Below the pieces are notes generated by a model. That model searched no databases, was not told the origin of the DNA, and saw only the letters and a list, made by a program, of their open reading frames with translations. A DNA stretch of 64,000 nucleotides. Origin: Isoptericola halotolerans. Lineage in GTDB: Bacteria > Actinomycetota > Actinomycetes > Actinomycetales > Cellulomonadaceae. How positions within the stretch are numbered: the first letter of the stretch is position 1; every line of letters begins with the position of its first letter. Shown one piece after another: positions 51,324 through 60,024 of this stretch. Position numbers and translations under genes: made by a program. The DNA is taken from assembly GCF_003003075.1 (NCBI RefSeq), contig NZ_PVTX01000014.1, positions 1 through 64,000 on the forward strand. Reading direction: 5' to 3'.

Positions 51324-53447
51324 TCAGCCGCCGACGGGCGCCTTCGCGTCGTCCGTGCCGCCGTCGGCCGCGTCCTCCGTAGCGTCCTCCGTCGCGTCCT
51401 CCGGCATGGTGCCGTCCGGCGCCGCACCGGGCGCAGGGATGACCGCCACCACCTGGGGTGCCGTCAGCCCGGCCGCTCGCCGACGACGACGGCGCCGGAC
51501 CAGCAGCACCGGCACGAGCACGACGAGCGCGAGCAGGAGCAGACCGCCGACGATCACGGCCAGGCCGATCCACAGCGCGCGGTCGGCCTGCGCGGTGGTC
51601 TCCTCCGCGAGCGCCGCCGCCTGGTCGAGCTCGCCGTCCGCGAGAGCGGCCCGCGACCCGGCCGCCGTGGCGTCGGCGTCGAGCAGCAGCTCGCCGAGCT
51701 CGGTGACCGGGTCGCTCTCTGCCGCCACGGCCGCCGAGGCGCGGCTGACCTGCTCCATCGTGGTGACGGTCTGCGGCAGCAGGCTGCCGAGCTCTTCGTA
51801 CTCGGCGGGGGTCTCGGCGTCCTCGTACGCGGCGCGCACCGTGTCCGGGACGCCGAGGCCGGTGGTCTCCGCCGCCTCCTGGACGGCGACGGCCTCCGGT
51901 GCGAGCACCTCGAGCGTGCCGACCTCGTCCGCGGCCTGGTCGAAGTTCCAGTTCGTCATGTCGCGCCGCAGCCCCAGCGGCACCTGCCACGCGCCGTCGG
52001 ACTCGTCGAGCTCCGCGTAGGCGTCGCGGGCGTCGGCGCGCTCGGCGAGGAGATCGGCCCCGTCGCCGTCGACCACCCACTTCTCGTAGGCCCGCGTGCC
52101 GTCGACGCCGCCCCGTTCGGCGACGAGGTCGAGGAACCGCTGCCAGTCGACCCGCCCGTGGTTGTTGCGGGTGCTGCCGGCCACCTCGTAGGCGCCCTCC
52201 CCCGCGTACGCCGCGGAGACGACGGCGGTGAACGTCTCGTCGTCGAGGTCCCCGAGCAGCCGGTGCACCGCGGTGTACGCGGCGGCGTAGGCGTACGTCT
52301 CGGTGGCCGGGTCGCGCTCCGTCTCGGACCAGTTCACCAGCGGCAGGGCGACCTTCGCCCGGCGGCTCGGCGCCGGGCGTGGCTCGCCCTCGCCGTCGAC
52401 GGCGTCGATCACGCGGTACGCCGTGGTCTCGGTCAGGCCCTCGTAGAGCCAGCGGCCCTCGAACCGTCCGTCGTCGAACCAGGCGTGGCCGAGCTCGTGG
52501 AAGAGCGTGGCCTCGTCGAGCTCCTCGCCCAGGACGATCTCGTCACCGACGTCGTCGAACCAGGCGTAGCCGAGGACCTGCGGGGAGACGTCCTCGCGGA
52601 TGACCGCGATGCGACCCGGCCACGGTTCGCCGAGGAACGACTCCAGGACGGGCAGGCCCACGGTGACGCGGTCGGCGGCGAACTTCCGCCACGTCTTGTC
52701 CCCGGGGAAGCTCTGCAGGGTCAGGGCGGCGTCGCCGACGGTGACCTGCTTCTCCTCGGTCTTGGCGGGGTCGCGCACCGACACGGCGGCCCAGACGCCC
52801 CACTCGTCGGTGGCCTCGTCGAGCGTGTACACGGTCTTCTTGCCCCGCTGGTCGGGCGTGAAGTCGGCGGTGGCGTCGAACGTCATCGCCTTCGGCACCA
52901 CGACCTCGACGCTGACGGCGCCGGGATCGCCGGTCGCCTGCGCGGCGAAGGTGCCGTAGCCGGGACCGACGCGGGTCCACCGCTCGGAGCGGATCGGTGC
53001 GCCCCCGATGTCGTACGTCCACACGATGGTGCGGCTGCGTCCGTAGCGCAGCGGCGAGAACCGGGCGGTGGCCCACTGGACGTTGGGGTCCTCGGGCTCC
53101 GCCTGGAAGCTCACCGGCAGCGACGACCCGCCGCTCGTGGCCCGCACGTTCTTGGCGCTCGCCGGCACGCCGATGCCGTAGGAGTCCCAGTAGTAGTACG
53201 TGTTGCCGCGGTCCGGGGTGACGTTGGTGATGGTGGTCGTGACCTCCGCCGTGACGCGGCCCTTGCCCTGGACGACGAACCGGGCGTGCGACTCCTCGGT
53301 GATCCCGTTCGCGGCGGCGGCGGGCACGACGGCGGCCGGTGCGACGAGCAACCCACCGAGCCCCAGCGCGAGGGCGAGCGCCGCCGTCGTCGTGCGGCGG
53401 AGCAGGCGCCCCGGCAAGCTCTGTCGGGTCCGGTCCGCGCGCGCCAC
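51324..53447 (-). CDS. Membrane-anchored gluzincin-like metallopeptidase
   Basis: The protein has 707 residues. A signal peptide is followed by an exported beta domain (about 40-250). The zinc motif LFHELGHAWF is followed by RWLYEGLTE; the WLYEG Glu is only 14 residues after the second His, against 18 in M1 aminopeptidases. A helical region, one C-terminal membrane helix (WIGLAVIVGGLLLLALVVLV), a poly-Arg stop and an acidic cytoplasmic tail (EDATEDATED) complete it. The GTG at 53447 gives a sensible signal peptide. The substrate is unknown. It converges with the sigma operon. Confidence 0.75.
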   Translation of the reverse strand: MARADRTRQSLPGRLLRRTTTAALALALGLGGLLVAPAAVVPAAAANGITEESHARFVVQGKGRVTAEVTTTITNVTPDRGNTYYYWDSYGIGVPASAKNVRATSGGSSLPVSFQAEPEDPNVQWATARFSPLRYGRSRTIVWTYDIGGAPIRSERWTRVGPGYGTFAAQATGDPGAVSVEVVVPKAMTFDATADFTPDQRGKKTVYTLDEATDEWGVWAAVSVRDPAKTEEKQVTVGDAALTLQSFPGDKTWRKFAADRVTVGLPVLESFLGEPWPGRIAVIREDVSPQVLGYAWFDDVGDEIVLGEELDEATLFHELGHAWFDDGRFEGRWLYEGLTETTAYRVIDAVDGEGEPRPAPSRRAKVALPLVNWSETERDPATETYAYAAAYTAVHRLLGDLDDETFTAVVSAAYAGEGAYEVAGSTRNNHGRVDWQRFLDLVAERGGVDGTRAYEKWVVDGDGADLLAERADARDAYAELDESDGAWQVPLGLRRDMTNWNFDQAADEVGTLEVLAPEAVAVQEAAETTGLGVPDTVRAAYEDAETPAEYEELGSLLPQTVTTMEQVSRASAAVAAESDPVTELGELLLDADATAAGSRAALADGELDQAAALAEETTAQADRALWIGLAVIVGGLLLLALVVLVPVLLVRRRRRRRAAGLTAPQVVAVIPAPGAAPDGTMPEDATEDATEDAADGGTDDAKAPVGG

Positions 53448-53613
53448 GTCTGCTCCGTCGTGTTGTCCGTCCGACGACCCGGCGGTCGTCGGGCCGATCG
53501 TAGCGGTACCGGGTGACCGGTCGGTATCCCCGGGCGCCGGAGATCGACGTCCCCGGCTCGCGCCACGCTCGCGCGTGGGGTAGACCGGAGTCACACGAGA
53601 CCGGGGGGTCGTC

Positions 53614-53874
53614 ATGTTCTCAGAGGCCGGATCTACCACCATCGCGCTGCTGACGGCGTGCACCGATCCCGACCTGGGCATCCGGTCACGGATCGTCCAG
53701 GAGCTGCTCGACGAGGCCAGCCAGGATCCCCGGCTCGCCCGCCAGGTGATGACGACGATGCTCACGGCGTCGGTCATGTCGCTGCGCGCCTACTCCGACG
53801 CCGCGGACCGCGACCCGCACGAGGTGCTCCAGGCGCTCGGCCTGTCCTGGTCCGCGCGGACGCTCGGCGTCTGA
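53614..53874 (+). CDS. Small helical protein, unknown
   Basis: The protein has 86 residues with no signal or membrane segment. The sequence is mostly helix-forming (IRSRIVQELLDEASQDPRLA, QVMTTMLTASVMSLRAYSDA). No family is recognised. Codon use is like that of real genes, and the frame starts 166 bases from the divergent peptidase gene, but the ribosome site is poor. Confidence 0.45.
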   Translation: MFSEAGSTTIALLTACTDPDLGIRSRIVQELLDEASQDPRLARQVMTTMLTASVMSLRAYSDAADRDPHEVLQALGLSWSARTLGV

Positions 53875-53905
53875 GCTCGCCGCCCGGCGCCCGACGCCCG
53901 GGCCC

Positions 53906-55042
53906 TCAGTCCAGATGGGCCGCCACGCCCTCCGCGGTGCGCATCACGCGCAGCATGTTGCGGCTGGTGAGATGCCCGAGATCGGTGTCCGTCCACCCGC
54001 GGTCCGCCAGCGCCTCCAGGAGCGCGGGATACCCCGAGACGTCGGCGAGCTCCGGCGCGAACCCGTCCGCGCCGTCGTAGTCCCCGCCCAGGCCGACGTG
54101 CTCGACGCCCGCCACCTCGCGCACGTGCTCGATGTGCGCGACGACGTCGTCGAGCCGGGTGGGCGGCGCCGGGTTCGTCTCCCGCCAGCGGGCCAGGAAG
54201 CGATGGAAGGCCGGGTAGTCGGTGGCCGAGACTCCCTCGGCCACGGCGGCCTCGGCGGCCTGCTCCTTCCAGCGAGCCACCTCCGGCGTCACGAACTGCG
54301 GCACGAAGGTGACCATGCAGACGCCGCCGTTGTCCGCCAGGCGGGACAGGACGTCGTCGGGCACGTTGCGGGGCACGTCGCAGACCGCGCGGGCGCTGGA
54401 GTGGGAGAAGATCACGGGTGCCTCGCTGACGTCGAGGGCCGCGTGCATGGTGCCGACCGCGACGTGGGACAGGTCGACGAGCATGCCGAGGCTGTTCATC
54501 TCGCGCACCACCTCGCGGCCGAACCCGCTCAGCCCGCCGTGGTCGCCCGGCTCGTCCGTGGCGGAGTCCGCCCACGAGGTGCTGTCGTTGTGGGTGAGCG
54601 TCATGTACGACACGCCCAGCGAGCACAGCATCCGCAGCACGCCGAGGGAACCGTCGATCGAGTGGCCGCCCTCCGCGCCGAGCAGGCTGGCGATCCGGCC
54701 GTGCGCCCAGGCCTCCTCGACGTCGGCGGCGCTGGTGGCGAGCTGGAGCTGGTCCGTGTTGCGGGCGACCATCCGGTGCACCGCGTCGATCTGCTCGAGC
54801 GTGGCGACGACGGCCTCCGCACCCGGCAGATTGGTCGGCACGTAGACGGACCAGAACTGGGCGCCCACGCCCCCGGCACGCAGCCGCGGGATGTCGGTGT
54901 GCGTCCGGCCCTTCGTCGAGCCGGAGATGTCGAGCCGGTCCCAGTCGTAGGCGACCTGCTCGCGGGCCTCCCACGCCAGGTCGTTGTGCCCGTCCCACAC
55001 CGGTTGGTCGGCCAGGAGGTCCCGCACTCGTTCACTCACCAT
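53906..55042 (-). CDS. M19-family membrane-dipeptidase-like peptidase
   Basis: The protein has 378 residues. The metal site HxD lies near residue 18 in WDGHNDLAW; bridging Glu in GAEGGHSIDG; LTHNDSTSWADSA, LVDLSHVAVGTMHAAL and VIFSHSSARAVCDVPRN supply the other ligands; and HVGLGGDYDG is the substrate-binding block. The M19 family hydrolyses dipeptides, including D-amino-acid ones. No signal peptide is seen, so it is probably cytoplasmic. The ATG at 55042 or the next GTG may be used. Confidence 0.93.
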   Translation of the reverse strand: MVSERVRDLLADQPVWDGHNDLAWEAREQVAYDWDRLDISGSTKGRTHTDIPRLRAGGVGAQFWSVYVPTNLPGAEAVVATLEQIDAVHRMVARNTDQLQLATSAADVEEAWAHGRIASLLGAEGGHSIDGSLGVLRMLCSLGVSYMTLTHNDSTSWADSATDEPGDHGGLSGFGREVVREMNSLGMLVDLSHVAVGTMHAALDVSEAPVIFSHSSARAVCDVPRNVPDDVLSRLADNGGVCMVTFVPQFVTPEVARWKEQAAEAAVAEGVSATDYPAFHRFLARWRETNPAPPTRLDDVVAHIEHVREVAGVEHVGLGGDYDGADGFAPELADVSGYPALLEALADRGWTDTDLGHLTSRNMLRVMRTAEGVAAHLD

Positions 55043-55101
55043 GCTGGCGACACTAGCCCTCGCGCGCTCCCGGCGTCGGCCGGGGGCCCGACAGCGCCCG
55101 T

Positions 55102-55132
55102 CGCCGAGGTAGTGGCTCGCGCGCCGAGGTAG
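55102..55132 (-). repeat. Phased array, 2 units in reverse orientation
   Basis: CGCCGAGGTAG at 55102 and 55122, again 20 bp apart, is the reverse complement of the 11-mer at 715 and 55538. It lies between the dipeptidase start and the stop of the S4-domain gene. Confidence 0.8.
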
Positions 55133-55142
55133 TGCGGCCGGG

Positions 55143-55502
55143 CTACCGCCGTCGTCCGCGGAGCTTGTCGATCTCCCGCCGCTCCCGCTTGGTGGGCCGG
55201 CCGGCACCGCGTTCCCGCAGCCCGACGGCGGCACGCTCCTCGCGCGTCGGCACCGGCGGGCTCTGGTCCTCGTAGGCCTTGACGGCGAGGGGCGCGCCGA
55301 CCCGCTTGGGGATCAGCTCGCGGACCACGACGACGCGTTCCCGCAGGGGGTCGCGCCAGGTGATGCGGTCGCCGACCGCCACCGACGTCGCCGGCTTGGC
55401 CACCGTGCCGTTCACCCGCACCCGGCCGGCGCGCAACGTGGAAGCCGCGACGGAGCGGCTCTTGAAGAGCCGCACCGCCCACAGCCAGATGTCGACCCGC
55501 AT
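55143..55502 (-). CDS. S4-domain RNA-binding protein (Hsp15-like)
   Basis: The protein has 119 residues. The S4 fold begins at once: MRVDIWLWAVRLFKSRSVAA and GRVRVNGTVAKPATSVAVGD. The length and the basic C-terminal tail (RPTKRERREIDKLRGRRR) match Hsp15/HslR, which rescues stalled 50S subunits carrying peptidyl-tRNA. The gene is flanked on both sides by phased repeat arrays. The start is ATG 55502. Confidence 0.87.
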   Translation of the reverse strand: MRVDIWLWAVRLFKSRSVAASTLRAGRVRVNGTVAKPATSVAVGDRITWRDPLRERVVVVRELIPKRVGAPLAVKAYEDQSPPVPTREERAAVGLRERGAGRPTKRERREIDKLRGRRR

Positions 55503-55537
55503 CCGTCTACTCTCCCACGACCCCGCGCCCGGCCGCC

Positions 55538-55648
55538 CTCCCTCGGCGACGGCCGCACTACCTCGGCGCGCGAGCCCCTACCTCGGGGGGAACCGCACTA
55601 CCTCGGCGACGGCCGCACTACCTCGGCGCGCGAGCCCCTACCTCGCGA
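55538..55648 (+). repeat. 20-bp-phased CTACCTCGGCG array, 6 units
   Basis: Units start at 55538 (one mismatch), 55558, 55578 (one mismatch), 55598, 55618 and 55638 (partly decayed), exactly 20 bp apart. Spacers of units 1, 2, 4 and 5 repeat pairwise (ACGGCCGCA, CGCGAGCCC), showing a 60-bp duplication. The CTA of the last unit is the TAG stop codon of the GH3 gene. Confidence 0.88.
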
Positions 55649-58091
55649 CGGCGGCGGTGGCGATCCGCTCGTCCACCGCCGTCACCGGATGGACCGGCCC
55701 GGTCAGCGTGAGCGTCGCCCGCGGCGTCGCCGTCCCGGGCAGGTCCCGGCGGGTGACCGCCTTCTCGTTGGTGATCGCACCGCCCGTGGCCTCCTCGAGG
55801 ACCTCCCGACCGGCGCCGTCCGTCGCGGCGGCGTGCGAGCCGACCCACACCTGGAACTCGCCCGGCTCGACGACGCGCTCGAGGCTGCGGTCGGTGAACG
55901 CGAACCGTGCGGTCGGCACGGCGAACGCGACGACCACCGACTCTCCCGGCGCGAGCTCGACGCGTTCGTAGGCCAGCAGCTGGGCCACCGGCCGCGGCAG
56001 CGAGCCGACGACGTCGCGCCCGTAGAGCTGGACGACGTCGGCGCCCGCCACGGCCCCCGTGTTCGTCACGCGGACGGACGCCGTGAACGAGCCGCCGGTC
56101 GGCGCCGAGGCGTCGACCGCCAGCTCCGAGTAGGCGAACTGCGTGTACGACAGCCCGAACCCGAACGGTCGCACCGGCGTGGAGTCGGTCGACGTGACGT
56201 CGCTCGGCCCGCCGAGGATCGGGTGCAGGTAGGTGTACGGCTGCGCCCCGGCCGAACGCGGCAGGGACACGGGCAGCCGTCCGGACGGGACGACCCCTCC
56301 TGCGACGGCACCGGCGATCGCCGTGCCGCCCTCCTCGCCGGGGAAGAACGCCTGGAGCACCGCGGCCGGTCGCCGGTCGCCGTCGAGCGCCCAGTCGATG
56401 GCGTACGGGCGCCCGGAGACCACGACCATGACGACGGGCGTGCCGGTGGCGACCAGCTCTTCGACGAGCCGGCGCTGCGCGCCCGGCAGGTCGAGCGACT
56501 CGACGTCGTTGCCCTCGCCCACGGTGCCCCGGCCGAACAGCCCGGCCTGGTCGCCGACGACGACGATCGCGACGTCGGCGGACCCCACCGCCGCCACGGC
56601 CTCGCCGAAACCGGACGTGTCCGTCCCCTCGACCTCGCAGCCGCGGGCGTGCACCAGCGTGGGCTGCTGCACACCGGCGTCGGCGAACGCCCCGCCCAGC
56701 GCCTCGAACACCGTCGGGATCTCGAAGCCCAGGGGCTGCTCCGGGTGGTGCGCCAGCACGTGGTTGGCGAACGAGTAGCACCCCATCAGGGCGTCGGCCC
56801 GGTGGGCGTTGGGCCCGACGACGGCGACACGGCGGGGCGACTGTGTCCACCCGCTCAGCGGGAGCACGCCGTCGTTGGACAGCAGCACCACGGACTCCTC
56901 CGCGAGCCTGCGGGCCACGGCGCGGTGCCGTGGCGAGTCCAGCTCGACGGTGCGGGGCGGCTCGCCCGTGAACGCGTCCAGGTCGAGCAGCCCGAGCTCC
57001 TCCTTCTGCACGAGGGCCCGCAGCACGGCCCGGTCCACGAGCGCCTCGTCGACCCGGCCGTCCCGCACCGCCTCGGCGAGCGGGGCGAGGTAGGCGTCAC
57101 CCGTCGGCAGCTCGACGTCGAGCCCGGCGGCGAGCGCCTGCCCGGCCGCGTCACCGCGGTCCGCCGCCACGGCGTGCATCACCTGCAGGAACGCGACGCC
57201 GAAGTAGTCGGCCACGACGACGCCGTCGAACCCCCACCGCTCCCGGAGGATCCCGGTGAGGTACTCGTGCGCCGCGTGGTTCGGCACGCCGTCGAGATCG
57301 TTGTACGAGGCCATGACGGAGCGCGCACCACCGTCGCGCACCGCCATCTCGAAGGGCGGCAAGTACGTGTCGGCGATCTCGCGCGGTCCGGCGGAGACGG
57401 GCGCGTGGTTGCGCCCCGCCCGCGAGCCGGAGTACCCGACGAAGTGCTTGAGGGTGGCGTGCACGCCGGCGCCCTGGAGGCCCCGGACGTACGACGTGCC
57501 CACGGTGCCCACGAGGTAGGGGTCCTCGGCGATGCACTCGTCGACGCGCCCCCAGCGGGGGTCCTGCACGACGTCGAGCACGGGCGCCAGGCCCTGGTGG
57601 ATGCCGAGCGTGCGCATCGACCCGCCGATCACGGCGCCCATCTCCTCGACGAGCGCCGGGTCGAACGAGGCGCCCCAGGCCAGCGGCGTCGGGAACGTCG
57701 CCGCCTTCCACGCGGCGAGGCCGGTCAGGCACTCCTCGTGGACCAGCGCCGGGATCCCGAGCCGGGTCTCCGCCTTGAGGCGGCGCTGCTCGTCCCACAG
57801 CCAGCGGGCGCGCTCCACCGGGTCCACCGGGCGGGTGCCGTACACCCGCGTGTAGTGGCCGATCCCGTGCCGGGTGACCTCGCCGAGCCGGTCGGACCCC
57901 GCCTGGCCGGCCGCCATCTCGCCCTGCATGGGCGCGACGACCTCACCGCCCTGGTCGAGCCAGTAGCCGACGATCTGGGCGAGCTTCTCCTCGAGGGTCA
58001 TCTCCGCGTGGAGCGCGGCGACCCGGTCGGAGACCTGGGGGCCGACAGGTGCCGGCCCGGGCGCGCCCTCGATCACGGTCTCGGTCGCCAT
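55638..58091 (-). CDS. GH3 beta-glucosidase/beta-xylosidase
   Basis: The protein has 817 residues. The GH3 barrel contains KHFVGYSGSRAGRNHAP (Lys215-His216) and the nucleophile Asp295 in GVVVADYFGVAF. The alpha/beta sandwich follows, with LLSNDGVLPLSG and VVGPNAHRADALMG, and then an FN3-like end (VTNTGAVAGADVVQLYG). There is no signal peptide, so it acts in the cytoplasm on oligosaccharides brought in by the ABC importer. ATG 58091 has AGAGAGGA at good distance; ATG 58115, overlapping the permease stop (ATGA), would add eight residues and is also possible. Its stop codon lies inside the phased array. Confidence 0.93.
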   Translation of the reverse strand: MATETVIEGAPGPAPVGPQVSDRVAALHAEMTLEEKLAQIVGYWLDQGGEVVAPMQGEMAAGQAGSDRLGEVTRHGIGHYTRVYGTRPVDPVERARWLWDEQRRLKAETRLGIPALVHEECLTGLAAWKAATFPTPLAWGASFDPALVEEMGAVIGGSMRTLGIHQGLAPVLDVVQDPRWGRVDECIAEDPYLVGTVGTSYVRGLQGAGVHATLKHFVGYSGSRAGRNHAPVSAGPREIADTYLPPFEMAVRDGGARSVMASYNDLDGVPNHAAHEYLTGILRERWGFDGVVVADYFGVAFLQVMHAVAADRGDAAGQALAAGLDVELPTGDAYLAPLAEAVRDGRVDEALVDRAVLRALVQKEELGLLDLDAFTGEPPRTVELDSPRHRAVARRLAEESVVLLSNDGVLPLSGWTQSPRRVAVVGPNAHRADALMGCYSFANHVLAHHPEQPLGFEIPTVFEALGGAFADAGVQQPTLVHARGCEVEGTDTSGFGEAVAAVGSADVAIVVVGDQAGLFGRGTVGEGNDVESLDLPGAQRRLVEELVATGTPVVMVVVSGRPYAIDWALDGDRRPAAVLQAFFPGEEGGTAIAGAVAGGVVPSGRLPVSLPRSAGAQPYTYLHPILGGPSDVTSTDSTPVRPFGFGLSYTQFAYSELAVDASAPTGGSFTASVRVTNTGAVAGADVVQLYGRDVVGSLPRPVAQLLAYERVELAPGESVVVAFAVPTARFAFTDRSLERVVEPGEFQVWVGSHAAATDGAGREVLEEATGGAITNEKAVTRRDLPGTATPRATLTLTGPVHPVTAVDERIATAAVAR

Positions 58092-58111
58092 GCGGTCCTC
58101 TCTCTGCGCGG

Positions 58112-59005
58112 TCATCCCTTCACCGCGCCCTGCAGTCCGTTGACGATGCGCTTCTGCATCGCCAGGAAGAACACGAGCGCCGGGATCATGGCGAGCGTGG
58201 TGAACGCGAACACACCGGCGGTGTCGGAGGAGTGCTCGGAGGAGAAGTCGGCGACGCCGAGCGGCAGGGTCTTCATGTCGCCCTGCAGCAGCAGGAGCGG
58301 CAGCAGGTAGGCGTTCCACGACCCGACGAACGCGAGGACGCCGACGGTGACCATGCCGGGCCCGGACAGCGGGATGAGGATCCGCCAGAAGAACCCGATC
58401 CGGCTGGTGCCGTCGAGCTGCGCCGCCTCCTCCAGCTCCTGGGGCAGCGCCTTGAGGAACGGCCGCAGGATGACCACGGTCATCGGCAGGGCGAACGCCG
58501 CCTGCGGCAGCGCCACGCCCCACCAGGTGTTGCCCAGCCCGAGGTTCTGCGTGAGCAGGATGAACAGCGGGATGACGGCGACCGTGGCCGGGAACAGCAG
58601 GCCGGCCACGAACACCATGAACAGCGCCTCGCGCCCCTTGAACGTGTAGCGGGCGAGCGGGTAGGCCGCCATGACGCCGAAGACGACGACGATCGCGGTC
58701 GTGACGACGGCGACCACCACCGAGTTGAACGTGTACTGCCAGAACGACGGGTTGGCGATCACGCCCGCGTAGTTGCTGAAGATCCACGGGTCCGGCAGGG
58801 CTGCCGGGTTCTGCGTGAGCTGGCCGTTGCTGCGGAACCCGCCCAGCACGCCGTAGACGACGGGGCCGAGCGTGGCGCAGACGACGACGAACGCGATCGC
58901 GTAGACGAGCGGGTTGCCGCCCTGGAACTTGCCCGCGCTGCCCCGGCGACGCCTGGCCGGCGGGTTCGGCGGGGTCACGGCGGGCATCTGAGTCGACGTG
59001 GTCAT
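58112..59005 (-). CDS. Sugar ABC transporter permease (MalG type)
   Basis: The protein has 297 residues with six helices and the EAA loop ELEEAAQLDGTSRIGFFWRI before the fifth. PLARYTFKGREALFMVFVAG and FPATVAVIPLFIL are typical of CUT1 permeases. It pairs with the MalF-type subunit encoded upstream, whose stop overlaps this start (TGATG). The ATPase subunit is not in the window; a shared MsiK-like ATPase is usual in such actinobacteria. Confidence 0.94.
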   Translation of the reverse strand: MTTSTQMPAVTPPNPPARRRRGSAGKFQGGNPLVYAIAFVVVCATLGPVVYGVLGGFRSNGQLTQNPAALPDPWIFSNYAGVIANPSFWQYTFNSVVVAVVTTAIVVVFGVMAAYPLARYTFKGREALFMVFVAGLLFPATVAVIPLFILLTQNLGLGNTWWGVALPQAAFALPMTVVILRPFLKALPQELEEAAQLDGTSRIGFFWRILIPLSGPGMVTVGVLAFVGSWNAYLLPLLLLQGDMKTLPLGVADFSSEHSSDTAGVFAFTTLAMIPALVFFLAMQKRIVNGLQGAVKG

Positions 59006-60024
59006 CACGCCACCCCCTTGGCGTCTCGACGCAGGATGAGTCGCTGGTAGAGCACCGCCATGACGAGCGCGATCAGGAACAGGATCACGGAGGCGGCACC
59101 GGCGATCCCGAAGTTGTTGCTCCGCGTGCCCTCGTTGACGAGGAACACCGCCATGGTGCTGGTGGCGTTGGCGGGACCGCCCTTGGTGAGGATCCAGACC
59201 ATGTCGAAGAGCTGCAGCGACCCGATCATGGACAGGAACCCCCAGGTCCGGATCGTCGGGCCGAGCAGCGGGATGGTGATCCGGCGCTGCACCTGCCACC
59301 ACGAGGCGCCGTCGAGCTGGGCGGCCTCGTAGAGCTCCTCCGGGACACCCTGGAGCCCGGCGAGGAAGAGGATCACGGCCAGGCCGAGGTACTTCCACGT
59401 CAGGATGGCGACGACGGTCCACAGCGCCAGGTCCATGTCGCCGAGCCAGCCCTGTGCGGGCGGCTCGATACCGACCGCGAGCAGGATCGTGTCGATCACG
59501 CCGTACTGCGGCTGGACCAGCTGGAACCAGATGACGCCGGCCACGACCTCGGCGAGGACGTACGGCACGAAGATGATCGTCCGCAGCGCGCCCTGGCCCC
59601 ACATCTTGCGGTTCAGCAGGAGGGCGATCGCCAGCCCCAGCGGGAGCTGGATGGCGATCGACGTCACGACGATGATCAGGTTGTTCACGAGCGAGCCGAC
59701 GAACACGTCGTTGCCCAGGATCGAGACGTAGTTCGCGAGCCCGACGAAGTCCACCAGGGGACCTCGCCCGTTCCACCGGAACACCGACATCTGGACGGCC
59801 GTGATGACCGGCCAGACGACGAAGAGGAGGAGCATCGCGAGAGCCGGCGTCACGAAGAACGCGATCTCGAGGTACTTGCGTCGTTGTGAGCGCTTCGCCC
59901 GTCGCCCCCCAGCCGACGGTCCGGCGGCCGGGCGACCCTCGCGGGTCGCACCGGCTGCCGGACCGGAGGAGGTGACAGGCGAGGCGGCCGTGGTGACGGG
60001 CGCGTCGTCTGTCATCTCGGTCAC
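59005..60024 (-). CDS. Sugar ABC transporter permease (MalF type)
   Basis: The protein has 339 residues. A cytoplasmic Ala/Pro-rich start is followed by a first helix (IAFFVTPALAMLLLFVVWPV), further helices, and the EAA loop ELYEAAQLDGASWWQVQRRI. The GTG start overlaps the binding-protein stop (GTGA); ATG 60015 is an alternative. It is the second gene of the binding protein - permease - permease - GH3 operon. Confidence 0.94.
   Translation of the reverse strand: MTEMTDDAPVTTAASPVTSSGPAAGATREGRPAAGPSAGGRRAKRSQRRKYLEIAFFVTPALAMLLLFVVWPVITAVQMSVFRWNGRGPLVDFVGLANYVSILGNDVFVGSLVNNLIIVVTSIAIQLPLGLAIALLLNRKMWGQGALRTIIFVPYVLAEVVAGVIWFQLVQPQYGVIDTILLAVGIEPPAQGWLGDMDLALWTVVAILTWKYLGLAVILFLAGLQGVPEELYEAAQLDGASWWQVQRRITIPLLGPTIRTWGFLSMIGSLQLFDMVWILTKGGPANATSTMAVFLVNEGTRSNNFGIAGAASVILFLIALVMAVLYQRLILRRDAKGVA

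Noticed and set aside
55538-55648. CRISPR array
   Set aside because: The repeat core is only 11 bp, spacers are 9 bp and partly identical, and no cas genes are near.
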